A stretch of DNA of 64,000 nucleotides, from assembly GCF_036924645.1 (NCBI RefSeq), contig NZ_JAZHRX010000001.1:62001-126000 (forward strand), given 5' to 3'. The DNA is from Bradyrhizobium sp. AZCC 2176. GTDB taxonomy: Bacteria > Pseudomonadota > Alphaproteobacteria > Rhizobiales > Xanthobacteraceae. Of this stretch, positions 45,427 through 54,723 are shown in pieces; position 1 is the stretch's first letter; each line of letters starts with the position of its first letter. The notes under the pieces are model-generated. The model saw only the letters and a program-made list of their open reading frames with translations. It was not told the origin of the DNA and did not search any database. Made by a program: the position numbers and the translations under genes.

Positions 45427-46566
45427 ATGCGCAGAAATCAGGTCGCCGTCGTCGGCGCAGCCGAGACCACCGAACTCGGCGTCATCCCCAACATGTCGCA
45501 GATCCAGTTGCACGCGGATGCGGCGCTCAACGCCATCGCCGATGCCGGGCTGAAACTGTCCGATATCGATGGTATCGCCACCGCGGTGGAAACCCCGCAG
45601 CAGATCGCCCATTACCTCGGCATCACGCCGACCTGGGTTGACGGCACCTCCGTCGGCGGCTGCTCGTTCATGCTGCATGTTCGCCACGCGGCTGCGGCGA
45701 TCGAGGCCGGCCTCTGCAAGACCGTGCTGATCACGCATGCCGAAAGCGGCAAGTCGATGATCGGCAAGCTGCCCCGCTCGACGCCGGCAGACAGCCTCAA
45801 CGGCCAGTTCGAAGCTCCCTTCGGCGTCTACGGGCCGCCCAGCATGTTCCCGATCCCGGTGCTGCGCTACATGAAGACCTATGGCATCACCCACGAGCAG
45901 ATCGCAATGGTCGCGGTCGCCCAGCGGGAATGGGCGGCGAAGAATCCGCGTGCCACCATGAAGGCGCCCATCACGGTCGAGGACGTGCTGAATTCGCGGA
46001 TGATCGCCTACCCGTTCCGCATCCTGCAATGCTGCCTCGTCACCGACGGCGGCGGCGCACTGATCCTCACCTCTGCCGACCGCGCCAAGGATTTTCCGAA
46101 CAAGCCGGTCTATATTCTCGGCACCGGCGAGAGCGTGGAAACGCCGATGGTCAGCCAGATGGAAACGTTCAACTCCTCGCGCGCCTTCAAGGTCGCAGGC
46201 CCCACCGCGTTTCGCGAAGCTGGCATCGCCCACAAGGACGTCGATCATTTGATGATCTACGACGCCTTTGCGCATCTGCCGCTCTATGGCCTCGGCGATC
46301 TCGGCTTCATGCCGCATGAGGAGACCGGCAGGTTCATCGCCGAGGGTAATACCCGCCCCGGCGGCAAGCTGCCGCTCAACACCAATGGCGGCGGCCTGAG
46401 CTACATGCATTCCGGCATGTACGGCATGTACGCGCTGCAGGAGAGCGTGCGGCAAATGCGCGGCATCGCGCCAGCGCAGGTCAAGGACGCAAAGATTTCG
46501 GTCTGCCACGGCGTCGGCGGCATGTTCGCAGCATCAGGCACGATCATCTTTACGAACGAGAAGTAA
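45427..46566 (+). CDS. Thiolase-family acyl-CoA acyltransferase/lipid-transfer-type
   Basis: A 379-aa thiolase-superfamily protein of the sterol-carrier/lipid-transfer type. A Cys lies in GTSVGGCSFMLHVRHAA near 84 at the usual nucleophile region. A C-terminal CHGVGGMFAASG motif resembles the second active-site Cys loop, and NTNGGGLSYMHSGMYG near 320 supplies the His/Gly loop. The pattern differs from classical biosynthetic thiolases, so its reaction may be a condensation or cleavage of an unusual acyl-CoA. It lies 5 nt after its DUF35 partner. A palindromic repeat begins 3 nt after its stop codon. Confidence 0.85.
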   Translation: MRRNQVAVVGAAETTELGVIPNMSQIQLHADAALNAIADAGLKLSDIDGIATAVETPQQIAHYLGITPTWVDGTSVGGCSFMLHVRHAAAAIEAGLCKTVLITHAESGKSMIGKLPRSTPADSLNGQFEAPFGVYGPPSMFPIPVLRYMKTYGITHEQIAMVAVAQREWAAKNPRATMKAPITVEDVLNSRMIAYPFRILQCCLVTDGGGALILTSADRAKDFPNKPVYILGTGESVETPMVSQMETFNSSRAFKVAGPTAFREAGIAHKDVDHLMIYDAFAHLPLYGLGDLGFMPHEETGRFIAEGNTRPGGKLPLNTNGGGLSYMHSGMYGMYALQESVRQMRGIAPAQVKDAKISVCHGVGGMFAASGTIIFTNEK

Positions 46567-46569
46567 CAA

Positions 46570-46657
46570 CCTCCGTCATTCCGGGATGGTCCGAAGGACC
46601 AGACCCGGAATCTCGAGATTCCGGGTTCGCGCTCTGCGCGCCCCGGAATGACGGAGG
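46570..46657. repeat. nested palindromic repeat, CATTCCGGG family, copy 3
   Basis: Outer arms CCTCCGTCATTCCGGG (46570-46585) and CCGGAATGACGGAGG (ending 46657) enclose an inner palindrome CCCGGAATCTCGAGATTCC. It separates thiolase and SDR genes and reaches to within 18 nt of the SDR start. Confidence 0.9.
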
Positions 46658-46675
46658 ACAACAGGAGAACTCCCA

Positions 46676-47590
46676 ATGGCAAAATCACTGCAAGACAAGG
46701 TCATCATCGTCACCGGCGCAGGCCGCGGCATTGGCCGCGAGATCGCGCTGCTCTGCGCCGCGGAAGGCGCCAAGGTCGTGGTCAACGATCCCGGCGTCGC
46801 CGCCGACGGCGCCGGTTCGAGCGCTGCGCCCGCCGAGGAGGTGGTCGAGGAGATCAAGAAGCGCGGCGGCACCGCAGTCGCCAATTTCGAGTCGGTTGCT
46901 GAAGCGATTCCCGCGAGCAAGATCGTGAAGACGGCGACCGACCATTTCGGCCGGCTCGACGGCGTCGTCAACAATGCCGGCATTTTGCGCGACATGATCT
47001 TCCACAAGATGAGCGTGGAGGCGTTCGAGGCCGTCATCAAGGTGCACCTGATGGGCTCGTTCTACGTCTCTCATGCGGCGGCGCGACTGTACCGCGAACA
47101 GGAGAGCGGCTCCTTCGTGCACTTCACTTCGACCTCGGGCCTGATCGGCAATTTCGGCCAGGCCAACTACGCCGCCGCCAAGCTCGGCATCGTCGGCTTG
47201 TCGAAGTCGATCGCGCTCGACATGGGCCGCTTCAACGTGCGCTCGAACTGCGTCTCGCCGTTCGCCTGGACCCGCATGATCGGCACCATCCCGACCGAGA
47301 CCGAGGCCGAGAAGGCGCGCGTGGCGAAAATCCAGCAGATGGGACCGGAGAAGATCGCGCCGGTCTGCGCCTATCTGCTCAGCGACGCCGCCAGGGACGT
47401 GACCGGACAGATTTTTGGGGTGCGCATGAACGAGATCTTCCTGATGAGCCAGTCGCGCCCGATCCGCTCGGTGCACCGCGGCGAAGGCTGGACGCCGGAA
47501 ACCATCGCCGAGCACGGCATGCCGGCGCTCAAGGGATCGTTCTACAAGCTCGACCGATCTGCAGACATTTTCCCCTGGGATCCGATCTGA
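46676..47590 (+). CDS. SDR-family oxidoreductase, 3-hydroxyacyl-CoA-dehydrogenase-like
   Basis: A 304-aa short-chain dehydrogenase. The cofactor motif TGAGRGIG (13-20), NNAGILRD (about 96-103), a catalytic Ser in FTSTSGLIG and the YAAAK catalytic motif (about 163-167) are present. The N-terminal insert VNDPGVAADGAGSSAAPAEEVVEEIKK resembles the dehydrogenase part of multifunctional beta-oxidation enzyme type 2, so a 3-hydroxyacyl-CoA substrate is likely. Third gene after the DUF35 and thiolase genes, suggesting a short acyl-CoA degradation or condensation unit. Confidence 0.88.
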   Translation: MAKSLQDKVIIVTGAGRGIGREIALLCAAEGAKVVVNDPGVAADGAGSSAAPAEEVVEEIKKRGGTAVANFESVAEAIPASKIVKTATDHFGRLDGVVNNAGILRDMIFHKMSVEAFEAVIKVHLMGSFYVSHAAARLYREQESGSFVHFTSTSGLIGNFGQANYAAAKLGIVGLSKSIALDMGRFNVRSNCVSPFAWTRMIGTIPTETEAEKARVAKIQQMGPEKIAPVCAYLLSDAARDVTGQIFGVRMNEIFLMSQSRPIRSVHRGEGWTPETIAEHGMPALKGSFYKLDRSADIFPWDPI

Positions 47591-47606
47591 CGGCTTTATC
47601 AAAATG

Positions 47607-47633
47607 GTCGTCCCGGCTGGTTGCTGGGACGAC
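47607..47633. terminator. hairpin after the SDR gene
   Basis: GTCGTCCC (47607-47614) pairs with GGGACGAC (47626-47633) around an 11-nt loop. There is only a weak T content after it. It may be a terminator-like structure or a remnant of the GTCGTCCC repeat family. Confidence 0.45.
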
Positions 47634-47720
47634 TATCTTCGATTACTCAGCGCGCCCCGCCCGCTTTATGCCGGATTGCGGGCCGATGTTTTTCTTCCAA
47701 ACAAAAACTGGGAGGAAATC

Positions 47721-48881
47721 ATGACAACATCGCTGACCTTTCGCGATCTCCAACATAAAGGCGGTTTCGACCGCCGCAAGATGCTGACAGGCGCAGCCGC
47801 GTTTGCCGCCTCGGCCGTGACGATGAAATCGGCCTCTGCGGCGACCGTAGCGCCATTCGGCCAAACGGGTGCGCCAACCTTGCAAACCCCGCTACCCTTG
47901 GGCCCGCTTCCCGGCGCGCGCTATCCGGATGCTCGCTTGGAATCGATGAAGAAGCCAAAGGTTTCGTTCGGGCCCACCGGTTTCCCGGCCTTCGCCGGCA
48001 CCATGGCCGTCGAGCGCGTCGCAACCGGTTTCCGCTGGGCCGAAGGCCCTGTCTACTTTCCGGCTGGGCGATATGTTCTGTTTAGCGACATTCCCAACAA
48101 CCGCATCATGCGCTTCTCGGAGGATGACGGTCACGTCAGCGTATACCGCCATCCGTCGATGAACTCGAACGGCAACACCATCGACCGCGAAGGGCGCCTG
48201 ATCAGCTGCGAGCATAGCGGCCGACGGGTGACCCGGACCGAACTCGATGGCTCGATCACGATCATCGCCGACAAGTACAATGGCAAGAAACTGAACTCGC
48301 CGAATGACGCGGTCGTCGCGGCCGACGGTTCGATCTGGTTCTGCGACCCAGGCTACGGTATCGGCGGCTATTACGAGGGCATCAAGGCCGAGCCCGAGCA
48401 GGAAAAGAAAAACGTCTACCGGGTGGATCCGAAATCCGGCGACATCAAGGTGGTGGTCGATGACTTCGTAGAGCCGAACGGCCTTTGCTTCTCGCCTGAC
48501 GAGAAGAAGCTCTATATCTGCGATACCGGCTTCACCGACGGGCCGGATAACCCGTCGCATATCCGCGTGTTCGACGTCGATCTCGGGGCCGGAAAGCTTT
48601 CGAACAGCAAGGTCTTTGCGGACATGCCCAAGCCCAGCATTACCGACGGGCTGCGCTGCGACACCGCCGGGCGCCTTTGGTGCTCCGTGGGTTGGGGCGA
48701 TCCGAATGAGGACGGCGTGCGCTGCTACACGCCTGACGGCGATCTCCTCGGCAAGATCCACATACCGGAAACTGTCGCCAATTTGTGCTTCGGTGGCCAG
48801 CAGCGAAACAGACTTTATATCTGCGGCTCGTCATCGCTCTATGCAGTCTACACCAGTGCGCAGGGCGCCATGAAGCCGTAA
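47721..48881 (+). CDS. Tat-exported SMP-30/gluconolactonase-like protein
   Basis: A 386-aa six-bladed beta-propeller hydrolase of the SMP-30/gluconolactonase/LRE family. A twin-arginine signal is visible (FDRRKMLTGAAAFAASAV, about 16-33), so it should be exported folded to the periplasm. Propeller motifs include GFRWAEGPVYFP (about 101-112), NSNGNTIDREGRLISCEHSGRRVTR, NSPNDAVVAADGSIWFCDPGYGIGG with its metal-binding Asn/Asp, and DGLRCDTAGRLWCSVGWGDPNEDG. The family cleaves lactones; its substrate is unknown. ATG 47721 has GGAGGAAATC. The transcription unit appears to be single. Confidence 0.88.
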   Translation: MTTSLTFRDLQHKGGFDRRKMLTGAAAFAASAVTMKSASAATVAPFGQTGAPTLQTPLPLGPLPGARYPDARLESMKKPKVSFGPTGFPAFAGTMAVERVATGFRWAEGPVYFPAGRYVLFSDIPNNRIMRFSEDDGHVSVYRHPSMNSNGNTIDREGRLISCEHSGRRVTRTELDGSITIIADKYNGKKLNSPNDAVVAADGSIWFCDPGYGIGGYYEGIKAEPEQEKKNVYRVDPKSGDIKVVVDDFVEPNGLCFSPDEKKLYICDTGFTDGPDNPSHIRVFDVDLGAGKLSNSKVFADMPKPSITDGLRCDTAGRLWCSVGWGDPNEDGVRCYTPDGDLLGKIHIPETVANLCFGGQQRNRLYICGSSSLYAVYTSAQGAMKP

Positions 48882-48929
48882 CTGGCGCCGAGGGCGCGAA
48901 TAATTGCTGAATCTGCGATTCCACCACGA

Positions 48930-49048
48930 GTCGTCCCCGCGCACGCGGGGACCCATAACCACAGGGTCCCGTTGCTGAAGGATGGTGTCTCCCACCCCGC
49001 TTTACTGAGAGATCACGCGGTATGGGTCCCGGCGTTCGCCGGGACGAC
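48930..49048. repeat. intergenic repeat, GTCGTCCCTGCG family, copy C (inverted)
   Basis: A 119-bp element. GTCGTCCCCGCG is on the left and GGGACGAC on the right. The inner marks ACCCATAACCAC and GATCACGCGGTATGGG are in the opposite order from copy A, so this copy is inverted. It fills the convergent gap between the SMP-30 gene and ppc. Confidence 0.85.
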
Positions 49049-49068
49049 GGTGGAGGGAGTAGCGCCCC

Positions 49069-51876
49069 TCACCCGCTATTCCTCAACCCCGCCGAAATGC
49101 CGTTGATGGTAAGCTGAATCCCGCGCAGCACCTGCTCGTCCGGGTTCTGCGCGCGGTGCTCCTTCAGCAATTCCACCTGCACGTGATTGAGCGGATCGAG
49201 ATAGGGGAAGCGGTTGCGGATCGAGCGTTCCAGCAGCGGGTTACCTTGCAGAAGTCGCTCGTGGCCCATGATGTCGAGCAGCGTCTCGATCGAGGAATGC
49301 CATTCGCGCCGGATGCGGCCAAAGATGCTTTCGCGCAAAGCCACGTCAGGCACCAGCTCGGCATAGCGCGAGGCGATCGCGATCGAGCTCTTGGCGAGCA
49401 CCATGTCCATATTCGACAACAGCATGCGGAAGAACGGCCACTCACGGTAGAGTTCCTGCAGGAACGGCATGCCCTGCTCCGGATGCTCCGCAATCCAGGT
49501 CTCGACCGCCGAGCCAAAGCCGTACCAGCCCGGCAACATCAGCCGGCATTGCGCCCAACTGAACACCCAGGGAATCGCTCGGAGGTCTTCGATCTCACGG
49601 GTTTTCTTGCGCGACGCCGGACGGCTGCCGATGTTAAGCGTCGAGATTTCGGTGATGACGGTGGAGCCCCAGAAATAATCGGCAAAGCCTTCGGTCTCGT
49701 AGACCAGCCCGCGATAGGCCTTGAAGGCGAGCGCGGACAGTTGCTCCATCGCGGTGAGATATTCCTTGCGCGGCGCGCTCTGCCGGGGATGCAAGAGGCT
49801 TGCCTCCAGCGTCGCGGCGGCCAGGATTTCCAGATTGCTGCGGCCGACTTCGGGGTTGGAATATTTGCTGGAAATGATCTCGCCCTGCTCGGTGATACGG
49901 ATCTGGCCGTTCACGGCACCGCCGGGCTGCGCGATGATGGCGTCATAGCTTGGCCCGCCGCCGCGGCCGACCGATCCGCCGCGACCGTGGAACAGCCGCA
50001 GCCGCACGCCGTGACGCTCGAACACATCGACCAGTTCGATCTCGGCCTTGTAGAGCTCCCAGCCCGAGGTGACGAAGCCGCCATCCTTGTTGCTGTCGGA
50101 ATAGCCGAGCATCACCTCCTGAACACTGCCGCGACTGTCCACCAGCCGGCGGTAATCATGCAGCGCCAGCATCCGGTCCATGATGCCGGATGACGCCTGC
50201 AAATCCTCGATGGTCTCGAACAGCGGCACGATATTGATGGCGCTGCGGCCGGAAGGGTTGACGAGGCCGACCTCCTTCAGCAGCAGCGCCACCTCCAGCA
50301 TGTCGGACATGCCCTTGCACATGGAGATGATGCATTGGGGAATCACATCGGCGCCGAATTTGGCGTGCGCCTCGGCGGCGGCGCGAAAAACCGCGAGCTC
50401 ACCCAGTGTTTCCTCGCTGTATTTGACGAATGGCGACGCCAGCGGCCGGGGGTTGCGCAGCTCGTTCGCCAGCAGCGCCACGCGCGCTTCCTCGCCAAGC
50501 GCGAGATAGGACATCCCGGGCGTCGCAGCATCGAGCAGTTCGGCCACCGTGCGTTCATGCACGGCCGAATTCTGCCGCATGTCGAGCCGGGCGAGATGGA
50601 AGCCGAAACAATCCACCGCCCGCCGTAATAACCGCAGCCGTCCGCGCGCGATCACGCCGGAATTGTTCGCAATCAGCGAGCGATCGAGCACGTCGAGATC
50701 GGCCTTGAACTCCTGCACGCTTGCATAAGGCGCGGCCTCGCCGACCGGCCGGCGGGTGGTTTCAACCTCCAGCCGCACCGCGGTCGCCGTCAGTCGGGCA
50801 TAAATGCCGGACACCGCCAGCCGATAGGGTTCGCCGCTCCGGTGCGGCGAGGTGTCCGGCGAGCGTCCGGCCAGGGCGCGCAGCTCGTCGGAAACGTCGG
50901 CAAGATGCGCCGCCAGCGACAGTTCCGAGCCGAGGACGTGCAATTCCTCGAGATAGAAGTTCATCACCCGGCTCGACTGCAGGCGCAGTGTGCCGCGCAT
51001 GACGTCGGCCGTGACAAACGGATTACCGTCGCGATCGCCGCCGATCCAGCTTCCCATGGTCAGGAACGAGGCCAGCTCGCCCGGCGTGCCGCCCTCCTCC
51101 TGGTTCAGCCGGTCTTCCAGCGCGCAATGCAGCCGCGGCACCTCGTGCAGGAAGGTGTAGTCGTAGAATGACAGGCCGTTGGCGACCTCGTCGAGCACGG
51201 TCAGCTTGGTCCGGCGCAACAGATTGGTCTGCCACAGCGTCAGCACGGCGCGGCGCAATTGCTCGTCGCTGGCCTCGATTTCTTCAGGCGTGAGCTGAAC
51301 GCGCTCGCGACGGTCGAGCAGCGCCGCGATCTCCATCTCGCGGTCGATCGTGCTCTTGCGGCGGACCTCCGTCGGGTGCGCGGTCAATACCGGGCTGACG
51401 AGCGAATCCTTGAAAAAACGCCGCAACTCGGCCGCACTGAAGCCGGCCGTCTTGGCATGTGACAACGTCTGCGTCAGCAGGCTCGGCCGCGGCCCGCCGG
51501 GACCTCGACCGCGCATCTGGCGGATGTTGTTCTGGTCCTCGGCGATATTGGCGAGATGCGAGAAATAGCTGAAGGCGCGGACGATCTGCACGGTGTCGCT
51601 GGTCGACATGCCGTCGAGAATGGTCTCGAGTTCCCGCCGCGCCAGCTTGTCTTCGTCGCGGTGGAACCGGATCGAGGTCTGCCGGATGCGCTCGACGAGG
51701 TCGAACACCTCGGCGCCCTCCTGGTCGCGGACGGTATCGCCGAGAATGCGCCCGAGCAGGCGGATATCCGTCCGCAGCCGCGCGTCTTCCTCCAAAGCCA
51801 GCGCCTCGTCGCTGCGATTGGACCGGACCTCGATCTCGGAAGGCATGGTCTGGGAAGACACTATCTGGGAAGACAT
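49069..51876 (-). CDS. ppc: Phosphoenolpyruvate carboxylase
   Basis: Ppc makes oxaloacetate from phosphoenolpyruvate and bicarbonate, an anaplerotic reaction in the cytoplasm. The 935-aa protein has the first catalytic His in [13 protein letters not shown] (His167). The [10 protein letters not shown] and [14 protein letters not shown] active-site loops are near 600-640, and the C-terminal RNSG is close to the family's QNTG ending. The start ATG 51876 has GAGG 9 nt upstream. It is a stand-alone gene between palindromic repeats. The N-terminal 20 residues are Ser-rich and not conserved in the family. Confidence 0.97.
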   Translation of the reverse strand: MSSQIVSSQTMPSEIEVRSNRSDEALALEEDARLRTDIRLLGRILGDTVRDQEGAEVFDLVERIRQTSIRFHRDEDKLARRELETILDGMSTSDTVQIVRAFSYFSHLANIAEDQNNIRQMRGRGPGGPRPSLLTQTLSHAKTAGFSAAELRRFFKDSLVSPVLTAHPTEVRRKSTIDREMEIAALLDRRERVQLTPEEIEASDEQLRRAVLTLWQTNLLRRTKLTVLDEVANGLSFYDYTFLHEVPRLHCALEDRLNQEEGGTPGELASFLTMGSWIGGDRDGNPFVTADVMRGTLRLQSSRVMNFYLEELHVLGSELSLAAHLADVSDELRALAGRSPDTSPHRSGEPYRLAVSGIYARLTATAVRLEVETTRRPVGEAAPYASVQEFKADLDVLDRSLIANNSGVIARGRLRLLRRAVDCFGFHLARLDMRQNSAVHERTVAELLDAATPGMSYLALGEEARVALLANELRNPRPLASPFVKYSEETLGELAVFRAAAEAHAKFGADVIPQCIISMCKGMSDMLEVALLLKEVGLVNPSGRSAINIVPLFETIEDLQASSGIMDRMLALHDYRRLVDSRGSVQEVMLGYSDSNKDGGFVTSGWELYKAEIELVDVFERHGVRLRLFHGRGGSVGRGGGPSYDAIIAQPGGAVNGQIRITEQGEIISSKYSNPEVGRSNLEILAAATLEASLLHPRQSAPRKEYLTAMEQLSALAFKAYRGLVYETEGFADYFWGSTVITEISTLNIGSRPASRKKTREIEDLRAIPWVFSWAQCRLMLPGWYGFGSAVETWIAEHPEQGMPFLQELYREWPFFRMLLSNMDMVLAKSSIAIASRYAELVPDVALRESIFGRIRREWHSSIETLLDIMGHERLLQGNPLLERSIRNRFPYLDPLNHVQVELLKEHRAQNPDEQVLRGIQLTINGISAGLRNSG

Positions 51877-51967
51877 GGCTGGCTACCTCAGAAATTGCCC
51901 GGCAATTCCGAGTGTGCAAGTTTTTTGCCGCAGTGCAAGATAAAGATGCGGGACGGTGCAGGTCCGT

Positions 51968-52094
51968 GTCCCGGACGCGGTGCGGCGCCCTTCGCGCTGC
52001 TTCGCAGAGCCGGGACCTACACCGCCGCAGCCGTGGGCCCCGGATCAGCAGCGCACCACGCCGCAAGAGCGGCGCGTTGCGCAGCATCCGGGGC
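51968..52094. repeat. twin-hairpin intergenic repeat
   Basis: Two adjacent imperfect palindromes. The first has arms GTCCCGG (51968-51974) and CCGGGAC (52010-52016) around a GCGGTGCGGCGC-type core. The second has arms GCCCCGGAT (52037-52045) and ATCCGGGGC (52086-52094) around GCAGCGCA/TGCGCAGC. It fills the gap between ppc and the acyl-CoA synthetase gene (both minus strand). Confidence 0.8.
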
Positions 52095-52112
52095 ACGCCG
52101 CCGTCGATCGGG

Positions 52113-53660
52113 TCAAATCCTCCGCCCCGCCCGTTCCCAATACGGATCGCGCAGGCGGCGCTTGAAGATTTTGCCGGAATCTTCCCGCGGCAGGTTGGAC
52201 TGGATTTCGATATGTTTTGGCACCTTGTAATCGGCCAGCGATATCTTGAGCTGTGCGCGGACGAAGGCGATCTCGAGCGTCGCGCCCGGCTGCGGCTCCA
52301 CCACAGCCATCAGCGCCTCGCCGAATTCGGCGTCGGGAATGCCGAACACCGCGCAATCATGTACTCCGGGAATCGCGTGCAGCGCGGCCTCGATCTCTGC
52401 CGGATAGATGTTGACGCCGCCGGAAATCACCATGTCGCGCTTGCGGTCGCAGATGAAGACATAGCCATCGGCGTCGATGTAACCGACATCGCCCGAGGTG
52501 ATGAAGCCTTCACGATCGATCTCGGCGCGCTTTTCCGGCTTGTTGTGATAGGTGAAATCAGGGTTGCCTGATATGCGCGAATAGATTTCGCCGATCTCGC
52601 CCTGCGGCAATTCCCTTCCGTCGTCGCCGATGAAACGCAGCTCCGCACCCGGCGCGATCTTGCCGACGGTGCCAGGCTTTCTCAGCGCGTCCCCGGAAGT
52701 GGCGAAGGTGACGGCGCCCGACTCGGTCGAGCCGTAGAATTCGTAGATGATCGGCCCCCACCATTCGATCATCGCGCGCTTGACGTCCGCCGGACAGGGC
52801 GCGGCGGCATGGATGATGTGGCGCAGCGACGACACGTCGTACTTCTTGCGGATCTCCTCCGACAGCTTCATCAGGCGGATGAACATGGTCGGCACCATGA
52901 AGATGGTGTCGATCTTCTCGGTCTCGATCACCCGCAAAAATTCTTCCGCGTCGAAGCGCGGCATGATTACCAGTGCGCCGCCGAGACGGCCGGCGCGCAG
53001 GCCGAACGAGTTCGGGGCGGAATGATACAGCGGCCCCGGCAGCAGCGCGCGGGCGCCCGGCTTGAGGCCGTAGATCAGGCTGCGCATGCGCTCGGCGTTG
53101 GCGGTCTGCTCCGGCGTCGGCGCAAAGCGGCGCACGCCCTTCGGATGGCCCGTCGTGCCGGAGGTGTAGATCATGTTTTGCGGCTGCGGTACCGCAGGCC
53201 CGTCATAGCGCGGGTGCCGCTTCAGCCAGGATTCGAAATCGATTGCGAAATCGGGCGTGGTAAGGTGATCGGGATTGATCTTGTAGCTGGCGATAATTTC
53301 CGGCGGCGTCGGCACGCTGTGCGCGGTGACATCAGGCGGAATCGCCTCGCGCAACTGATGCAGCAAGTCGGCGTGCGCGATCAGCACCGAGGTGCCGGAA
53401 TCCTTCAGCACATAGTTGATCTCTTCCGGCTTGAAGTGCCAGTTGACAGGTACGCCATAGGCGCCAAGCCGCATCGCCGCATAGGCCGCCTCGATGAAGG
53501 CGATGTCGTTGCGCATCAGCATGGCGACGCTGTCGCCCTGTTTGACGCCGAGTTTTTGCAAGCCGCTGGCGATGCGGTCGGTGCGATCGGCGACCTCGTC
53601 GTGATCGCGTCGGCGCGGGCCGCTGATGATGCCGAGGAAGGGGGATGAAGTTTCGGTCAT
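52113..53660 (-). CDS. Acyl-CoA synthetase (AMP-forming)
   Basis: A 515-aa adenylate-forming ligase that activates a carboxylic acid with ATP to an acyl-AMP and then acyl-CoA. Core motifs are IYTSGTTGHPKGVRR (P-loop, about 155-170), the central YEFYGSTESGAVTFA (about 300) and the C-terminal hinge region SGDVGYIDADGYVFICDRKRDMVISGGVNIYPAEIE. The usual closing Lys is in PREDSGKIFKRRLRDPYW. I chose ATG 53660; the frame open further to 54176 runs into a repeat and the next gene. It is near an enoyl-CoA hydratase gene on the same strand, separated by a repeat. The substrate is not evident. Confidence 0.9.
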   Translation of the reverse strand: MTETSSPFLGIISGPRRRDHDEVADRTDRIASGLQKLGVKQGDSVAMLMRNDIAFIEAAYAAMRLGAYGVPVNWHFKPEEINYVLKDSGTSVLIAHADLLHQLREAIPPDVTAHSVPTPPEIIASYKINPDHLTTPDFAIDFESWLKRHPRYDGPAVPQPQNMIYTSGTTGHPKGVRRFAPTPEQTANAERMRSLIYGLKPGARALLPGPLYHSAPNSFGLRAGRLGGALVIMPRFDAEEFLRVIETEKIDTIFMVPTMFIRLMKLSEEIRKKYDVSSLRHIIHAAAPCPADVKRAMIEWWGPIIYEFYGSTESGAVTFATSGDALRKPGTVGKIAPGAELRFIGDDGRELPQGEIGEIYSRISGNPDFTYHNKPEKRAEIDREGFITSGDVGYIDADGYVFICDRKRDMVISGGVNIYPAEIEAALHAIPGVHDCAVFGIPDAEFGEALMAVVEPQPGATLEIAFVRAQLKISLADYKVPKHIEIQSNLPREDSGKIFKRRLRDPYWERAGRRI

Positions 53661-53680
53661 TGCCTTGTTCTTTTTACAGC

Positions 53681-53808
53681 AAATTTCACTCGTCATTCCG
53701 GGATGCGCCGCAAGGCGTAGGCCCGGAATCCATCCAACCATAGGAGCGTGTGTCGCGATGGATTCCGGGTTCGATGCTTTGCATCGCCCCGGAATGACGG
53801 TGAAATTT
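53681..53808. repeat. nested palindromic repeat, CATTCCGGG family, copy 4
   Basis: Core arms CGTCATTCCGGG and CCCCGGAATGACG are extended outward by AAATTTCAC (from 53681) and GTGAAATTT (to 53808), making this the longest arm pair. The inner part has CCCGGAATCCATC/GATGGATTCCGGG. Its right edge reaches the stop codon of the enoyl-CoA hydratase gene. Confidence 0.9.
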
Positions 53809-54622
53809 ATCCCACATCCGCGAACCTTGGCGCGCGTTTTTCCATATTGGCGCGCACCGCCTCGGTCTGGTTGGCGCTGCCGAGCAGCTTCTGCTGTTCG
53901 ACGGATTCGGCGAGCAACGCCGGAGCCGGATCGACCGACAGTTTGTTCAGCATGCGCTTGGCGGCGCGGATCGCATCGGGACTCTTGCCGGCGATTTCGC
54001 GCGCGACCTCGAAGGCCACAGCAAGCGGGTCGTCGCAGATCCGCGTCGCGAGACCATAGCCCATGGCTTCCTGTGCCGAGAAGATGCGGCCGGTATAGGT
54101 GAGTTCGCGCAAAATATCGTCGCGGACGAGGCTTGCGAGAATCGGCGTGCCGGCCATGTCGGGCACCAGCCCCCATTTGATTTCCATGATCGACATCCGC
54201 GCGTCGGGCGTGAGGAAGCGCATGTCCGCGCCGAGCGCGAGCTGAAAGCCGCCGCCGAACGCCACGCCCTGGATCGCGGCAATCACAGGCACCGGAAGCT
54301 GACGCCAGCCCCAGACCGCCTGCTGCGGAAAGTTCGCGAGCCCATGCGTGCGTGCAGTGAGGTCACGTTTCTCGCCACCGGCGACCCCGTTACCGCCGTT
54401 CTCTTTCATGGCTGCAAAGCGTCCCATATCAAGACCGGCGCAGAACGCCCGCCCTTCCCCGGACAATACGACCACCCGGAGCCCCTTTTCGTGGGCAAGC
54501 CGTTCGGTCGCGGCCACCAGCGCCTCAAACATCGCGGCATCGAGCGCGTTCATCTTGTCCGCCCGCACCAGCCGGACGTCAGCGATGCCGTCTGAAATCG
54601 ATATCGAGACGCGTTGTTCCAT
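53807..54622 (-). CDS. Enoyl-CoA hydratase/isomerase family protein
   Basis: A 271-aa crotonase-fold protein. The oxyanion-hole segments RAFCAGLDMGRFAA (about 60-73) and AIQGVAFGGGFQLALGADMRF (about 115-135) are present, followed by MSIMEIKWGLVPDMAGT carrying one active-site carboxylate. The sequence fits hydratase or isomerase action on enoyl-CoA. Start ATG 54622 has GGAGG. It is upstream of the acyl-CoA synthetase gene on the same strand and divergent from a DECR-like SDR, suggesting a fatty- or organic-acid degradation cluster. Confidence 0.88.
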   Translation of the reverse strand: MEQRVSISISDGIADVRLVRADKMNALDAAMFEALVAATERLAHEKGLRVVVLSGEGRAFCAGLDMGRFAAMKENGGNGVAGGEKRDLTARTHGLANFPQQAVWGWRQLPVPVIAAIQGVAFGGGFQLALGADMRFLTPDARMSIMEIKWGLVPDMAGTPILASLVRDDILRELTYTGRIFSAQEAMGYGLATRICDDPLAVAFEVAREIAGKSPDAIRAAKRMLNKLSVDPAPALLAESVEQQKLLGSANQTEAVRANMEKRAPRFADVG

Positions 54623-54723
54623 GAGAATTCCTCCACTCTTTCATCTCTTGACGCTTTACAGAACGGCGTCGTCCGGTTTTAGTCAATCGACCAATTAACA
54701 GACAATCCCCGTGGGTGGAAACG

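Noticed and set aside
47607..47633. full copy of the GTCGTCCC repeat family
   Set aside because: Only the 8-bp end arms are present, without the inner marks, so it is listed as a hairpin only.
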